Of a DNA stretch of 43,527 nt, positions 31,235-38,042 are shown piece by piece. Made by a program: the position numbers and the translations under genes. The stretch lies in the NCBI RefSeq assembly GCF_027587195.1, contig NZ_JAPDDP010000069.1, positions 1 to 43,527 of the forward strand, written 5' to 3'. Below the pieces are notes generated by a model, which made no database searches, was not told where the DNA came from, and worked only from the letters and a program-made list of their open reading frames with translations. Position 1 is the first letter of the stretch; each line of letters begins with the position of its first letter. This DNA is from Solirubrobacter phytolaccae. GTDB lineage: Bacteria; Actinomycetota; Thermoleophilia; Solirubrobacterales; Solirubrobacteraceae.

Positions 31235-32578
31235 GTGCTCACTCGCTGGCTTCGCGTCGTCCCGCAGTCGGCGCTGGCGGATGGTCTTGCGGCCATCCGC
31301 GCCGAGCTCGGCGTGCCGGGCGCGTTTCCGGAGGACGCGCTTGAAGAGGCCGAGGCCGCGGCGGCCAAGCCCGTCGAGGGCACGCGGGTCGAGCTGCCGT
31401 TCATCACGATCGACCCGCCCGGCGCGCGCGATCTCGACCAGGCGCTGCACCTCGCCCGGCGCGAGGACGGCTACCGGGTCTCGTACGCGATCGCCGATCC
31501 CGCGTACTTCCTGAAGCCCGGCGGCGCGCTCGACCGCGAGGCGCACGAGCGGGGCGCCACGGTCTACATGCCCGACGGCAAGCTCCCGCTCTACCCGCCG
31601 GCGCTGTCCGAGGGCGCGGCGTCGCTGCTCCCGGACGACTGGCGACCCGCCGTGCTGTGGACGCTGGACCTCGACGCGCGGGGCGAGCTGGTGGCCACGC
31701 ACGTTGCGCGCCGTGTCGTGCGCAGCACCGCGCAGCACACCTACGAGGACGTCCCGGACGACGTCGCGCCGCTGCTGCGCGAGATCGGCGAGCTGCGGCT
31801 GGCGATCGAGCGGGCGCGCGGCGGCGTCCGGCTCGCCGTGCCCGAGCAGGAGGTGATCGCGCAGGACGATGGCTGGACGACCTCCTACCGCGTCCCGAAC
31901 GCCTACGAGGAGTTCAACGCCCAGCTCTCGCTGCTGACCGGCATGGCCGCGGCGCGGCTGATGCTGGACGCGCGCGTCGGCATCCTGCGCACGCAGCCCG
32001 CGCCGTCGGAGAAGTCGTTCGCGCGCTTCGGCCTCACCGCCGCCGCGCTCGGCGTGCCGTGGCCGGAGGACGTCGCCTACCCCGAGTTCGTCCGGGCGCT
32101 CGACCCGACCATCCCCGCGCACGCCGCCGTCATGCACGAGGCGTCGCGGATCGGCTCGGGCGCCGGCTACACGGCCTTCGACGGCGCGCTCCCGGAGCTC
32201 GGCAGCCACTGGGCGGTCGCGGCGCCCTACGCGCACGCCACCGCGCCGCTGCGCCGGCTCCAGGACCGCTACGTCTCCGACTGCTGCCTCGGCACGCCGG
32301 ACCGGGAGGCGCTGCCGGGGCTTCCCGCGACGATGGCGGCCGCGGGTCGCCGCGCCGGCGCTGTCGACCGTGCGGTCGTCGATCTGGTCGAGGCCGTCCT
32401 GCTCGCCGGCCGCGAGGGCGAGTCCTTCGAGGCGGTCGTGATCGACGACGGCGTGATCCAGCTCCGCGACCCGGCCGTCCGCGCGAAGGTCTCCGGCTCC
32501 CCCGCTCCCGGCACCACCGTCACCGTGCGACTCGAGCGCGCCGATCCCGCGACGCGCACGGTCACCTTCACGCTCTAG
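31235..32578 (+). CDS. RNB-domain ribonuclease (RNase II/R family, catalytic domain only)
   Basis: 447-residue 3'-5' exoribonuclease-like protein. The RNB metal-binding cluster is DPPGARDLDQALHL (about residues 61-74), followed by YAIADPAYFLKPGGALDREA, the LYPPALSEGAASLLPD loop, and the C-terminal HATAPLRRLQDRY. The usual N-terminal cold-shock and C-terminal S1 domains are missing or minimal, as in the actinobacterial short RNB proteins. The GTG start at 31235 comes 3 nt after the ALDH-like stop. Its 3' end overlaps pyrD (convergent) by 11 bp. Confidence 0.92.
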   Translation: MLTRWLRVVPQSALADGLAAIRAELGVPGAFPEDALEEAEAAAAKPVEGTRVELPFITIDPPGARDLDQALHLARREDGYRVSYAIADPAYFLKPGGALDREAHERGATVYMPDGKLPLYPPALSEGAASLLPDDWRPAVLWTLDLDARGELVATHVARRVVRSTAQHTYEDVPDDVAPLLREIGELRLAIERARGGVRLAVPEQEVIAQDDGWTTSYRVPNAYEEFNAQLSLLTGMAAARLMLDARVGILRTQPAPSEKSFARFGLTAAALGVPWPEDVAYPEFVRALDPTIPAHAAVMHEASRIGSGAGYTAFDGALPELGSHWAVAAPYAHATAPLRRLQDRYVSDCCLGTPDREALPGLPATMAAAGRRAGAVDRAVVDLVEAVLLAGREGESFEAVVIDDGVIQLRDPAVRAKVSGSPAPGTTVTVRLERADPATRTVTFTL

Positions 32579-33614
32579 CGAGCAGGCCCGTGAGGATCTC
32601 CTTCACGAGCCCCGGCCCGTGGTAGATCAGGCCGGTGTAGAGCTGGACGACGGTCGCCCCCAGCTGCAGCTTCGTGTACGCCGCCTCGGCGCTGGCGACG
32701 CCGCCCGCCGCGATCAGGTCGTAGCGGTCGCCGGTGATCGACTTCAAGGTGCCGAGGATCGCGTTCACGAACGCCTCCACGGGCGGGCCGCCGACCGCGC
32801 CCGGCATGCGGTCGAGCGAGTCGCGGGCGACGGTGAGGTTCAGGTCGGCGGGCTTGCCCGACGGAAGGTTGATGGCGAAGCCGGACACGAACGGGTGGCC
32901 GTCGGCGATCGCGACGATCTCGCGCAGCACGCCCGCGTCCCGAGTGGGCTTGAGCTTCAGGATCAGCGGGCGGCGCACGTCCTCCTGCGCGAGGCGGGAC
33001 AGCAGCGCGTCGATGCGGGGGAGCTCGTCGAAGAAGTCCCGGTCGGCGGCCGAGTTCGGGCAGCTCAGGTTGAGCGCCACGTAGTCGGCGCGGTCCTGGA
33101 GCACGGCGAACGAGGCCGCGTAGTCCTCGTAGACCTCCGGTCCCGCGGCGGGCTTGGCGGGGTCGTTCGTCTTGACGAGGTTGATCCCGACCGGAACCCG
33201 GCGCGGCCCGCTCAGCCGCTCCCGCACCGCGTGCGCGCCCTCGTTGGGCACGCCGTAGGCGACGACGATCGCCTCGTCCTGCGGCACGCGGAACAGTCGC
33301 GGCTTCGGGTTCCCGTCGGAGGCGTCCGCGGACACGGAGCCGATCTCCAGGTGCCCGAAGCCCAGCGCGCCGAGCATCCGCACGGCGCGCGCGTTCTTGT
33401 CGAAGCCGGCGGCGAGCCCGAGCGGGTTCGCGAGCGGGATCCCGGCCAGCGACGTCTCCAGCCGCGGGTCGCGCACCGTGAACGCGCGGCCGGCGGCCCT
33501 GCGGACGAGCGACGAGCGTCCGCCCAGCTCCGACGCCGCGAGCGTCAGGTTGTGCGCGCGTTCGGGGTCCAGCCGGAACAGCAGCGGCCGAACGGCGGAC
33601 TCGTAGACGCTCAT
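32568..33614 (-). CDS. pyrD: Dihydroorotate dehydrogenase, class-2-like architecture
   Basis: 348-residue FMN enzyme of pyrimidine synthesis. The N-terminal helices (YESAVRPLLFRLDPERAHNL) are those of membrane-associated, quinone-dependent class 2 enzymes. FMN contacts: NPLGLAAGFDKNA, IEIGSVSADASDGNPKPRLFR-like region, INLPSGK, GGVASAEAAYTKLQLGA. Catalytic-base segment: ALNLSCPNSAADRDFF, with Cys where E. coli class 2 PyrD has Ser175 (class 1 enzymes use Cys). ATG 33614; the divergent gene starts 15 bp away. Confidence 0.92.
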   Translation of the reverse strand: MSVYESAVRPLLFRLDPERAHNLTLAASELGGRSSLVRRAAGRAFTVRDPRLETSLAGIPLANPLGLAAGFDKNARAVRMLGALGFGHLEIGSVSADASDGNPKPRLFRVPQDEAIVVAYGVPNEGAHAVRERLSGPRRVPVGINLVKTNDPAKPAAGPEVYEDYAASFAVLQDRADYVALNLSCPNSAADRDFFDELPRIDALLSRLAQEDVRRPLILKLKPTRDAGVLREIVAIADGHPFVSGFAINLPSGKPADLNLTVARDSLDRMPGAVGGPPVEAFVNAILGTLKSITGDRYDLIAAGGVASAEAAYTKLQLGATVVQLYTGLIYHGPGLVKEILTGLLARA

Positions 33615-33629
33615 GCCAGGATCGTACGG

Positions 33630-33872
33630 ATGACGGACGCGCCCTTCACGCTCGAACCCGGCCCCGACGGCACCGCGGTGCTCGCCGTCGACGACGCCCG
33701 CCTCACCCTCGACCAGGACGGCCTGCGCCAGCTGCGCGACGGCATCGACGCCGCCGTCGCCCGCGGCGCGGCGGGCGGCCAGGGAGTCGTGCACGAGTTC
33801 GAGGCCGGCAACGCGGTCGTGACGATCTCGGCCGTGCCCGGCGGCTCGGTCAAGATCCGCATCGACCGTTAG
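33630..33872 (+). CDS. Small hypothetical protein
   Basis: 80 residues: FTLEPGPDGTAVLAVDDARL, a helical centre (QLRDGIDAAVARGA) and a C-terminal beta pair (AVVTISAVPGGSVKIRIDR). I do not recognise a family; no signal or membrane segment. It starts at ATG 33630, divergent from pyrD, and ends with a stop codon that interleaves with the stop of the convergent RidA gene (TTAG at 33869-33872). Codon use matches its neighbours. Confidence 0.6.
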   Translation: MTDAPFTLEPGPDGTAVLAVDDARLTLDQDGLRQLRDGIDAAVARGAAGGQGVVHEFEAGNAVVTISAVPGGSVKIRIDR

Positions 33873-34258
33873 ACGACCGCCACCGCGTCGATCTCGACCA
33901 GGAAGCCCGGGCCGAGCCCGGCGACGGTGTGGACCGTGATCGCCGGCGGCGGGTCCTCGCGGTTCCACACCTGCTGGAAGGCGCCGACGCCCTCCTGCAC
34001 CGGCTGCCCGTCGACGACGGCGATCCGCCAGTGCACGACGTTCGCCAGCGTCCCGCCCTCGCTCTCGACGACGAGCTGGATCCGGCGCAGCGCCTGCAGG
34101 GCCTGCTCGCCGAGCGTGTCGCCGACAACCTTGCCCTCGGCGTCGACGCCGTTCTGCCCGCCGATGTAGATCGTCTTCGCGGGCTGCTCGACCACCACCG
34201 CCTGGCTGAACGCCGGGCTGTGATGCAGGCCTTCGGGGTTGATGTGCCGTACGGTCAT
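33869..34258 (-). CDS. RidA/YjgF-family protein
   Basis: 129-residue member of the Rid superfamily, whose RidA branch hydrolyses reactive enamine/imine intermediates to ketones. The start is MTVRHINPEGLHHSPAFSQ, then YIGGQNGVDAEGKVV. The region aligned with the RidA catalytic arginine reads VVHWRIAVVDG, so it may belong to another Rid subgroup. The C-terminal PGFLVEIDAVAVV is conserved. The start at ATG 34258 is fixed by GGAGG at 34270-34266, 7 nt upstream; a longer frame exists but has no ribosome site. Divergent from the CGNR regulator, with two operator-like repeats between. Confidence 0.9.
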   Translation of the reverse strand: MTVRHINPEGLHHSPAFSQAVVVEQPAKTIYIGGQNGVDAEGKVVGDTLGEQALQALRRIQLVVESEGGTLANVVHWRIAVVDGQPVQEGVGAFQQVWNREDPPPAITVHTVAGLGPGFLVEIDAVAVV

Positions 34259-34265
34259 CACGCGA

Positions 34266-34270
34266 CCTCC
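34266..34270 (-). promoter_or_regulatory. Ribosome binding site of the RidA gene
   Basis: GGAGG on the minus strand, 7 nt before the ATG at 34258. It decides against the upstream in-frame start at 34303. Confidence 0.7.
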
Positions 34271-34271
34271 G

Positions 34272-34290
34272 TAACCGGTAAGAGGGGTTA
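34272..34290. promoter_or_regulatory. Operator-like inverted repeat 1 (TAACC-N9-GGTTA)
   Basis: Perfect 5-bp half-sites 9 nt apart in the RidA/CGNR divergent gap. The same AACC-N9-GGTTA layout recurs 25 bp away at 34297-34315. It lies just upstream of the RidA ribosome site. Confidence 0.55.
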
Positions 34291-34296
34291 GTGTCG

Positions 34297-34315
34297 CAAC
34301 CACTTATACTGGTTA
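34297..34315. promoter_or_regulatory. Operator-like inverted repeat 2 (CAACC-N9-GGTTA) overlapping a -10 box
   Basis: Second copy of the AACC-N9-GGTTA element. Its centre contains TATACT (34305-34310), a good -10 for the CGNR gene, placing the transcription start at about the ATG at 34317. Binding here would block the promoter, suggesting autoregulation by the CGNR protein (inference). Confidence 0.55.
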
Positions 34316-34316
34316 C

Positions 34317-34889
34317 ATGCACGGGATGTCGACCGGTCGCCGGCTGCAGGACCCCAAGGGCGGCTCCTTCTGGTTCGACGCGGGCGCCGTCTGCCTGGAC
34401 TTCGCCCACACGGGCGGCGAGGGCGACTACGCAATCTTCGAGTCGCTCCACGCACCGTCCGACTTCACGACGTGGCTCGCGGAGCTCGGCGTCGTCGTCG
34501 ACGCCCTGAGCGATGCGGACCTCGTCGCGGCGAAGACGCTGCGTCAGGCGATCTGGGAGGTCGCGCACGCGCAGGCCGACGGCGTCGCGTTGCCCGCGGA
34601 AGCGGTCGCGATCATCAACGCGGCCGCGATCGAGCCGCCGCTGGTCCCCCAGCTGGGCACGGGCTGGGCGCCACCGGTGACCGCCTCACAGGTGCGGTCG
34701 GCGCTGGCGCGTGAGCTGATCGAGCTGCTGTCCGGCCCGCTCGCCACCCGCTTCCGCGAGTGCGCGAGCGACAACTGCCCGCTCGTCTTCGTCGACGCCT
34801 CACGTCCCGGAACCCGGCGCTGGTGCTCGATGGAGCGCTGCGGCAACCGCAGCAAGCTGCGGGCGCACCGCGCGCGGCACGCCCCGTGA
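34317..34889 (+). CDS. CGNR zinc finger transcriptional regulator (ABATE domain)
   Basis: 190-residue DNA-binding regulator. The N-terminal ABATE stress-sensing-type domain begins FWFDAGAVCLDFAHTGG. The C-terminal CGNR treble-clef is complete: FRECASDNCPLVFVD gives the first cysteine pair, and RWCSMERCGNRSKLRAHRARH supplies the second pair and the basic DNA-contact helix. Length is normal. ATG 34317 is favoured because a -10 box ends 6 nt upstream (leaderless); ATG 34326 is possible. Divergent from a RidA-like gene, a frequent arrangement for such regulators and a small detox enzyme target. Confidence 0.92.
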   Translation: MHGMSTGRRLQDPKGGSFWFDAGAVCLDFAHTGGEGDYAIFESLHAPSDFTTWLAELGVVVDALSDADLVAAKTLRQAIWEVAHAQADGVALPAEAVAIINAAAIEPPLVPQLGTGWAPPVTASQVRSALARELIELLSGPLATRFRECASDNCPLVFVDASRPGTRRWCSMERCGNRSKLRAHRARHAP

Positions 34890-34897
34890 GAGCCGCC

Positions 34898-34911
34898 CTT
34901 TGGTCACAAAG
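34898..34911. promoter_or_regulatory. Inverted repeat between the CGNR and ECF sigma genes
   Basis: CTTTG-GTCA-CAAAG, perfect 5-bp arms, 9 bp after the CGNR stop and 27 bp before the sigma GTG. It may be a weak terminator or part of a sigma autoregulated promoter. No T tract follows. Confidence 0.35.
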
Positions 34912-34937
34912 CGGGGATCTCGAGGCATGGACTGGAT

Positions 34938-35504
34938 GTGTCCGATCTGCGACCGCGCTCCGATGAGCGCCTTCTCAGGGAACGCGAGCCGGGAGTTGCC
35001 GGCTCGGCATTCGCGGTCTTCTACGAGCGTCACAGACGCGCGGTTCTCGCGTACTTCCAGCGACGTACGCGAACACCCGAGCTTGCCGCCGACCTGGCCG
35101 CCGAGACCTTCGCTCAAGCGCTGCAGTCGCGCTGGCGCTTTCGCGCCCACACGGATGACGGCTCGGCCGCAGCCTGGCTCTTCGGCATCGCCGGGCACGT
35201 GCACAGCCGAAGCCTTCGGAAAGGGCGCGTTGAAGACCAGGCCCGACGCCGTCTCGGCCTCCCCGCCATGGCTCTTGACGATGAGGCCATACGTGAGATC
35301 ACGGAGTCCGATGGCGATCAGGCGATCACCGACGCGCTCGCCCGCCTGCCCGAGGATCAGCGGGCAGCGATTCGGGCGCGCATCGTCGAGGAGCAGAGCT
35401 ACGCCGACATCGCGTCGCGTCTGCGCTGCTCGGAAGGCGTAATCCGCAAGCGAGTCAGCCGCGGGCTGGTGTCGCTACGTCGAGACCTAGGGGAACTCGC
35501 GTGA
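34938..35504 (+). CDS. ECF-type RNA polymerase sigma factor
   Basis: 188-residue group 4 sigma factor. Sigma region 2 is VFYERHRRAVLAYFQRR through AADLAAETFAQALQS and WLFGIAGHVHSRSLRKGR; region 4 is DALARLPEDQRAAIRARIVE, then the helix-turn-helix SYADIASRLRCSEGVIRKRVSRGL. No extra C-terminal domain. Starts at GTG 34938. Its stop overlaps the next gene by 4 bp (GTGA), which encodes a membrane-anchored partner, the usual place for an anti-sigma. Slightly lower GC than its neighbours (about 70% in three sampled 60-nt lines over the two genes). Confidence 0.92.
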   Translation: MSDLRPRSDERLLREREPGVAGSAFAVFYERHRRAVLAYFQRRTRTPELAADLAAETFAQALQSRWRFRAHTDDGSAAAWLFGIAGHVHSRSLRKGRVEDQARRRLGLPAMALDDEAIREITESDGDQAITDALARLPEDQRAAIRARIVEEQSYADIASRLRCSEGVIRKRVSRGLVSLRRDLGELA

Positions 35505-36301
35505 CCGCGTTCGATCAGTTCGAGAAGCATCTCTCCGACGCCGGGGACGCAATGGCGCTCCGAAACGTGCGAAGCCGACGCCGTCGTCGCCTGGCGACCA
35601 TCGCGCTTACGGGTACGTTGGCCTTCGGCGGTGTGGCCGCTGCGGCGGCACCGTTGTGGCAACCACTGCTCGGCGATGATCAACGGGGAAACCCGACGAC
35701 AGACCGCTCGGCGGTTCCCGCCGACCAGCTCGAAGCCATCGGAGCGCTTCGGCGGCCGCAGACGCCGGGTGACCGCGCCGAAGCGACTCGGTACGCCCTC
35801 ACCCAACTCCCGGCTCACCGTGTTGCCGGCGTGCGACTCGATGGTGTACGTGCCATCACGCCGCCGGACACCGACGTCGAGCTGATCCTCATCCCGGCCC
35901 AGGCCGCGTCCGAAATTCGCGACGCGCTCTGCCTCTTCGTCGCCGATGAGGCCGACGGCGGAGCGATGAGTTGCTTCGCGACGTCGGACGTCCTCGAGGG
36001 AGGAGCGACGCTTCAGACGGCAGGGCCCGCCTCGGCGGCTCCTTCCGCCCCCGAGCTCCGGCCCACGAAGACCATCACGCCGTCCGATCGCATCACGACC
36101 TCCGATGCGTTCACCGGAAAGAACCCAGAAGCCGGCTTGATGGACTTCTACGGGCTCGTACCCGACGGGGTCAGCCGCGTCCGGATCGACAGCGTGGACG
36201 CCACCGTCCGCGAGAACGCGTTCCATCTCCGCGCGAGCGAGGCGACGTCCCCAAGGTCCATCGAGTGGTTCGACCGAGCGGGACGTCCGGTCTCGAAATG
36301 A
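35501..36301 (+). CDS. Membrane-anchored protein of unknown function, partner of the ECF sigma factor
   Basis: 266 residues: a short cytoplasmic N-terminus with an arginine cluster (RSRRRRRLA), one transmembrane segment (about 31-55, IALTGTLAFGGVAAAAAP), then an extracytoplasmic domain of about 200 residues with two cysteines (DALCLF and MSCFAT). No zinc-binding anti-sigma motif (HxxxCxxC) in the N-terminus, so it is not a classical ZAS anti-sigma. It may still modulate or report to the sigma factor, given the coupled start. The stop codon ends one base before the tRNA-Ser gene. Confidence 0.75.
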   Translation: MTAFDQFEKHLSDAGDAMALRNVRSRRRRRLATIALTGTLAFGGVAAAAAPLWQPLLGDDQRGNPTTDRSAVPADQLEAIGALRRPQTPGDRAEATRYALTQLPAHRVAGVRLDGVRAITPPDTDVELILIPAQAASEIRDALCLFVADEADGGAMSCFATSDVLEGGATLQTAGPASAAPSAPELRPTKTITPSDRITTSDAFTGKNPEAGLMDFYGLVPDGVSRVRIDSVDATVRENAFHLRASEATSPRSIEWFDRAGRPVSK

Positions 36302-36388
36302 CGGAGAGAGGGGGATTCGAACCCCCGGACGAGTTTCCCCGTCACACGATTTCCAGTCGTGCCCGTTCAGCCGCTCCGGCACCTCTCC
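36302..36388 (-). tRNA. tRNA-Ser (GGA)
   Basis: 87-nt class II tRNA on the minus strand. Acceptor stem GGAGAGG pairs with TCTCTCC (one G-T), discriminator G. Anticodon arm CACGA-CTGGAAA-TCGTG with anticodon GGA (bases 36354-36352), a long variable arm (TGACGGGGAAACTCGTC), and T arm GGGGG-TTCGAAT-CCCCC. No encoded CCA. Reads UCC/UCU. It follows the M29 aminopeptidase gene by 25 nt on the same strand and abuts the convergent membrane-protein gene. Confidence 0.96.
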
Positions 36389-36413
36389 TGGATCGACGCG
36401 ACAGGATAGTGCG

Positions 36414-37616
36414 TCAGACCTGCCACGCACCCCCGTACAAGACGGGAACGCGTTCGCCGTCCTTGGTGATGCCCGTGATGTTGAGCTGCTCGGAGCCGAT
36501 CATGAAGTCGATGTGGATGTCGGACTCGTTCATCCGGCCGGCGGTCTCCTCGTCGCCGGCGAGGAACGGGAACGCCCGGCCCAGCGCGATGTGCGAGGCG
36601 GCGTTCTCGTCCAGCAGCGTGTCGTAGAAGACGGTGTCGAGCGCGCCGATCCGGCCCTCGTTGTCCACCAGCGCGACCTCGCCGAGGCGGGCGGCGCCCT
36701 CGTCGCGGGTGATGATCGTGCGCATGGTCTCCTGCGCCGTCGACGAGTTCAGCTCGACCGCGCGGCCGTTCTCGAAGCGCACGTAGAGGTCGCGGACGAC
36801 CGTGCCGTCGATCAGCACGAGCGGCTTCGACGAGGTCACGTAGCCGTCCACGCGCGTCGGGTCGGGGCTCGTGAACACCTCCTCGGTGGGGAGGTTCGGC
36901 ATGTGCGGGATGCCGTCGGCGGTCTCGAAGCGGGCCGCCTGCCACGAGGCGCCGGGCAGCAGCCCGACAGTCATCTCGGTGCCGGGCCCCTCGTAGTGCA
37001 GCGCGTCGAACTGGCGCTCGGTGAGCAGCTTGGCCACGGACACGAGCCGGTCGGCGCGCGAGCGCCACGCGGCGACGGGGTCCTCCTCGTCCAGGCGCAG
37101 CACGTGCAGCAGCTGCCCCTCGAGCTTGGCGAGCGCCTCCGCGGGCTCCAGGCCCGGATGGACGAGCTCGGCCCAGGCGGGCGTCGGGCCGGGCAGGATC
37201 GTCCAGTTGAGCTCACGCCGGCCGACGACCTCGCCGGTCTCGCGGATCGCCGGCAGGCGGTCGCGGCCGGACCGCACGGGGTCCAGGTCGTCCAGCAGGC
37301 CGGGCGCGACGGGGCCGCTCAGCGTGATCGCGGCGCCGCGGTCCTTGCCGAGCGCGAGGATCCGCTCGCCGTACCAGGGCGGCACGAACTCGAGGGTGTC
37401 GTCGGCGGCGTGCTCGATCCGCGCGCGCTTGATCCAGGGGTCGAACCAGGCGAGGTCGACGAACTTGGCGCCCTTCTCATAGGCGCGATTCGCGATCGCG
37501 CGGACGAGGGCTTCCTTGCCTGGTGCCCCGCTCAGGGAGACGACCTGGCCAGGCTGGAGGTTGGCGCCGAAATCGACAGCGAGCTCGGCGAAGCGCGCAA
37601 GCGTTACATCGTCCAT
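36414..37616 (-). CDS. M29-family metalloaminopeptidase
   Basis: 400-residue thermophilic-type aminopeptidase with a dinuclear metal site. Candidate ligands: Glu in YEGPGTEMTVGLLPG (about 225), Glu in RLGEVALVD (about 295), His in LDENAASHIALGRAFP (about 328), and His/Asp in MNESDIHIDFMIGS (about 355). The N-terminal domain begins LARFAELAVDFGANLQPGQVV. Length is normal for M29. Start at ATG 37616. Cytosolic peptide turnover. Possibly cotranscribed with tRNA-Ser downstream. Confidence 0.93.
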   Translation of the reverse strand: MDDVTLARFAELAVDFGANLQPGQVVSLSGAPGKEALVRAIANRAYEKGAKFVDLAWFDPWIKRARIEHAADDTLEFVPPWYGERILALGKDRGAAITLSGPVAPGLLDDLDPVRSGRDRLPAIRETGEVVGRRELNWTILPGPTPAWAELVHPGLEPAEALAKLEGQLLHVLRLDEEDPVAAWRSRADRLVSVAKLLTERQFDALHYEGPGTEMTVGLLPGASWQAARFETADGIPHMPNLPTEEVFTSPDPTRVDGYVTSSKPLVLIDGTVVRDLYVRFENGRAVELNSSTAQETMRTIITRDEGAARLGEVALVDNEGRIGALDTVFYDTLLDENAASHIALGRAFPFLAGDEETAGRMNESDIHIDFMIGSEQLNITGITKDGERVPVLYGGAWQV

Positions 37617-37652
37617 AGGCACGGCGAGCGTATCTGGTGACACTATGCCGCC

Positions 37653-38042
37653 GTGCTGCGCTATCGCCACATCCTGATCGCGTTCGACGGCTCGCCCGAA
37701 GGCGAGCTCGCGCTCGCCCACGCCGTGGCGATGGCTCATTCCTTCCGCGCCCGGCTCACGATCGTCGCGGTGCGGCCCCGGCCCAAGTGGCCGGCGCGCC
37801 CGGGGCAGGAAGATCTCGAGGAGCGGCTGCGCGCCGCGGCCGACGGCGTGCCCGACGACCTCGGCGTCACCACCCAGCTGCTCGACGGCGACGTGGCGGA
37901 CGAGGTGCTGCGCGCCGCACGCGACGGGGAGCACGACCTGATCGTGATCGGTGGCGCCGCCGCCGGCCGCGTGGCGCAGGACACGGAGATCCCGGTGATC
38001 GCCGTCCATCGACCGAACGAAGGGCCCGACCTTGCCGCATAG
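37653..38042 (+). CDS. Universal stress protein (UspA family)
   Basis: 129-residue single-domain Usp. The start is YRHILIAFDGSPEGELALAHA (the typical DGS motif), then AVAMAHSFRARLTIVAV. The ATP-type loop normally G-x2-G-x9-G(S/T) reads VIGGAAAGRVAQDTEIPVIAV, which is a shortened, serine-poor version, so nucleotide binding is uncertain. GTG 37653 start. Its last codons overlap the arginase-fold gene (TTG start) by 11 bp. Confidence 0.88.
   Translation: MLRYRHILIAFDGSPEGELALAHAVAMAHSFRARLTIVAVRPRPKWPARPGQEDLEERLRAAADGVPDDLGVTTQLLDGDVADEVLRAARDGEHDLIVIGGAAAGRVAQDTEIPVIAVHRPNEGPDLAA

Noticed and set aside
34913-36319. Attachment-site repeats flanking the ECF sigma pair
   Set aside because: The only similarity to the tRNA 3' end near 34913 is a short GGGGAT/TCGA match interrupted by an extra base; far too weak, and no integrase is present.
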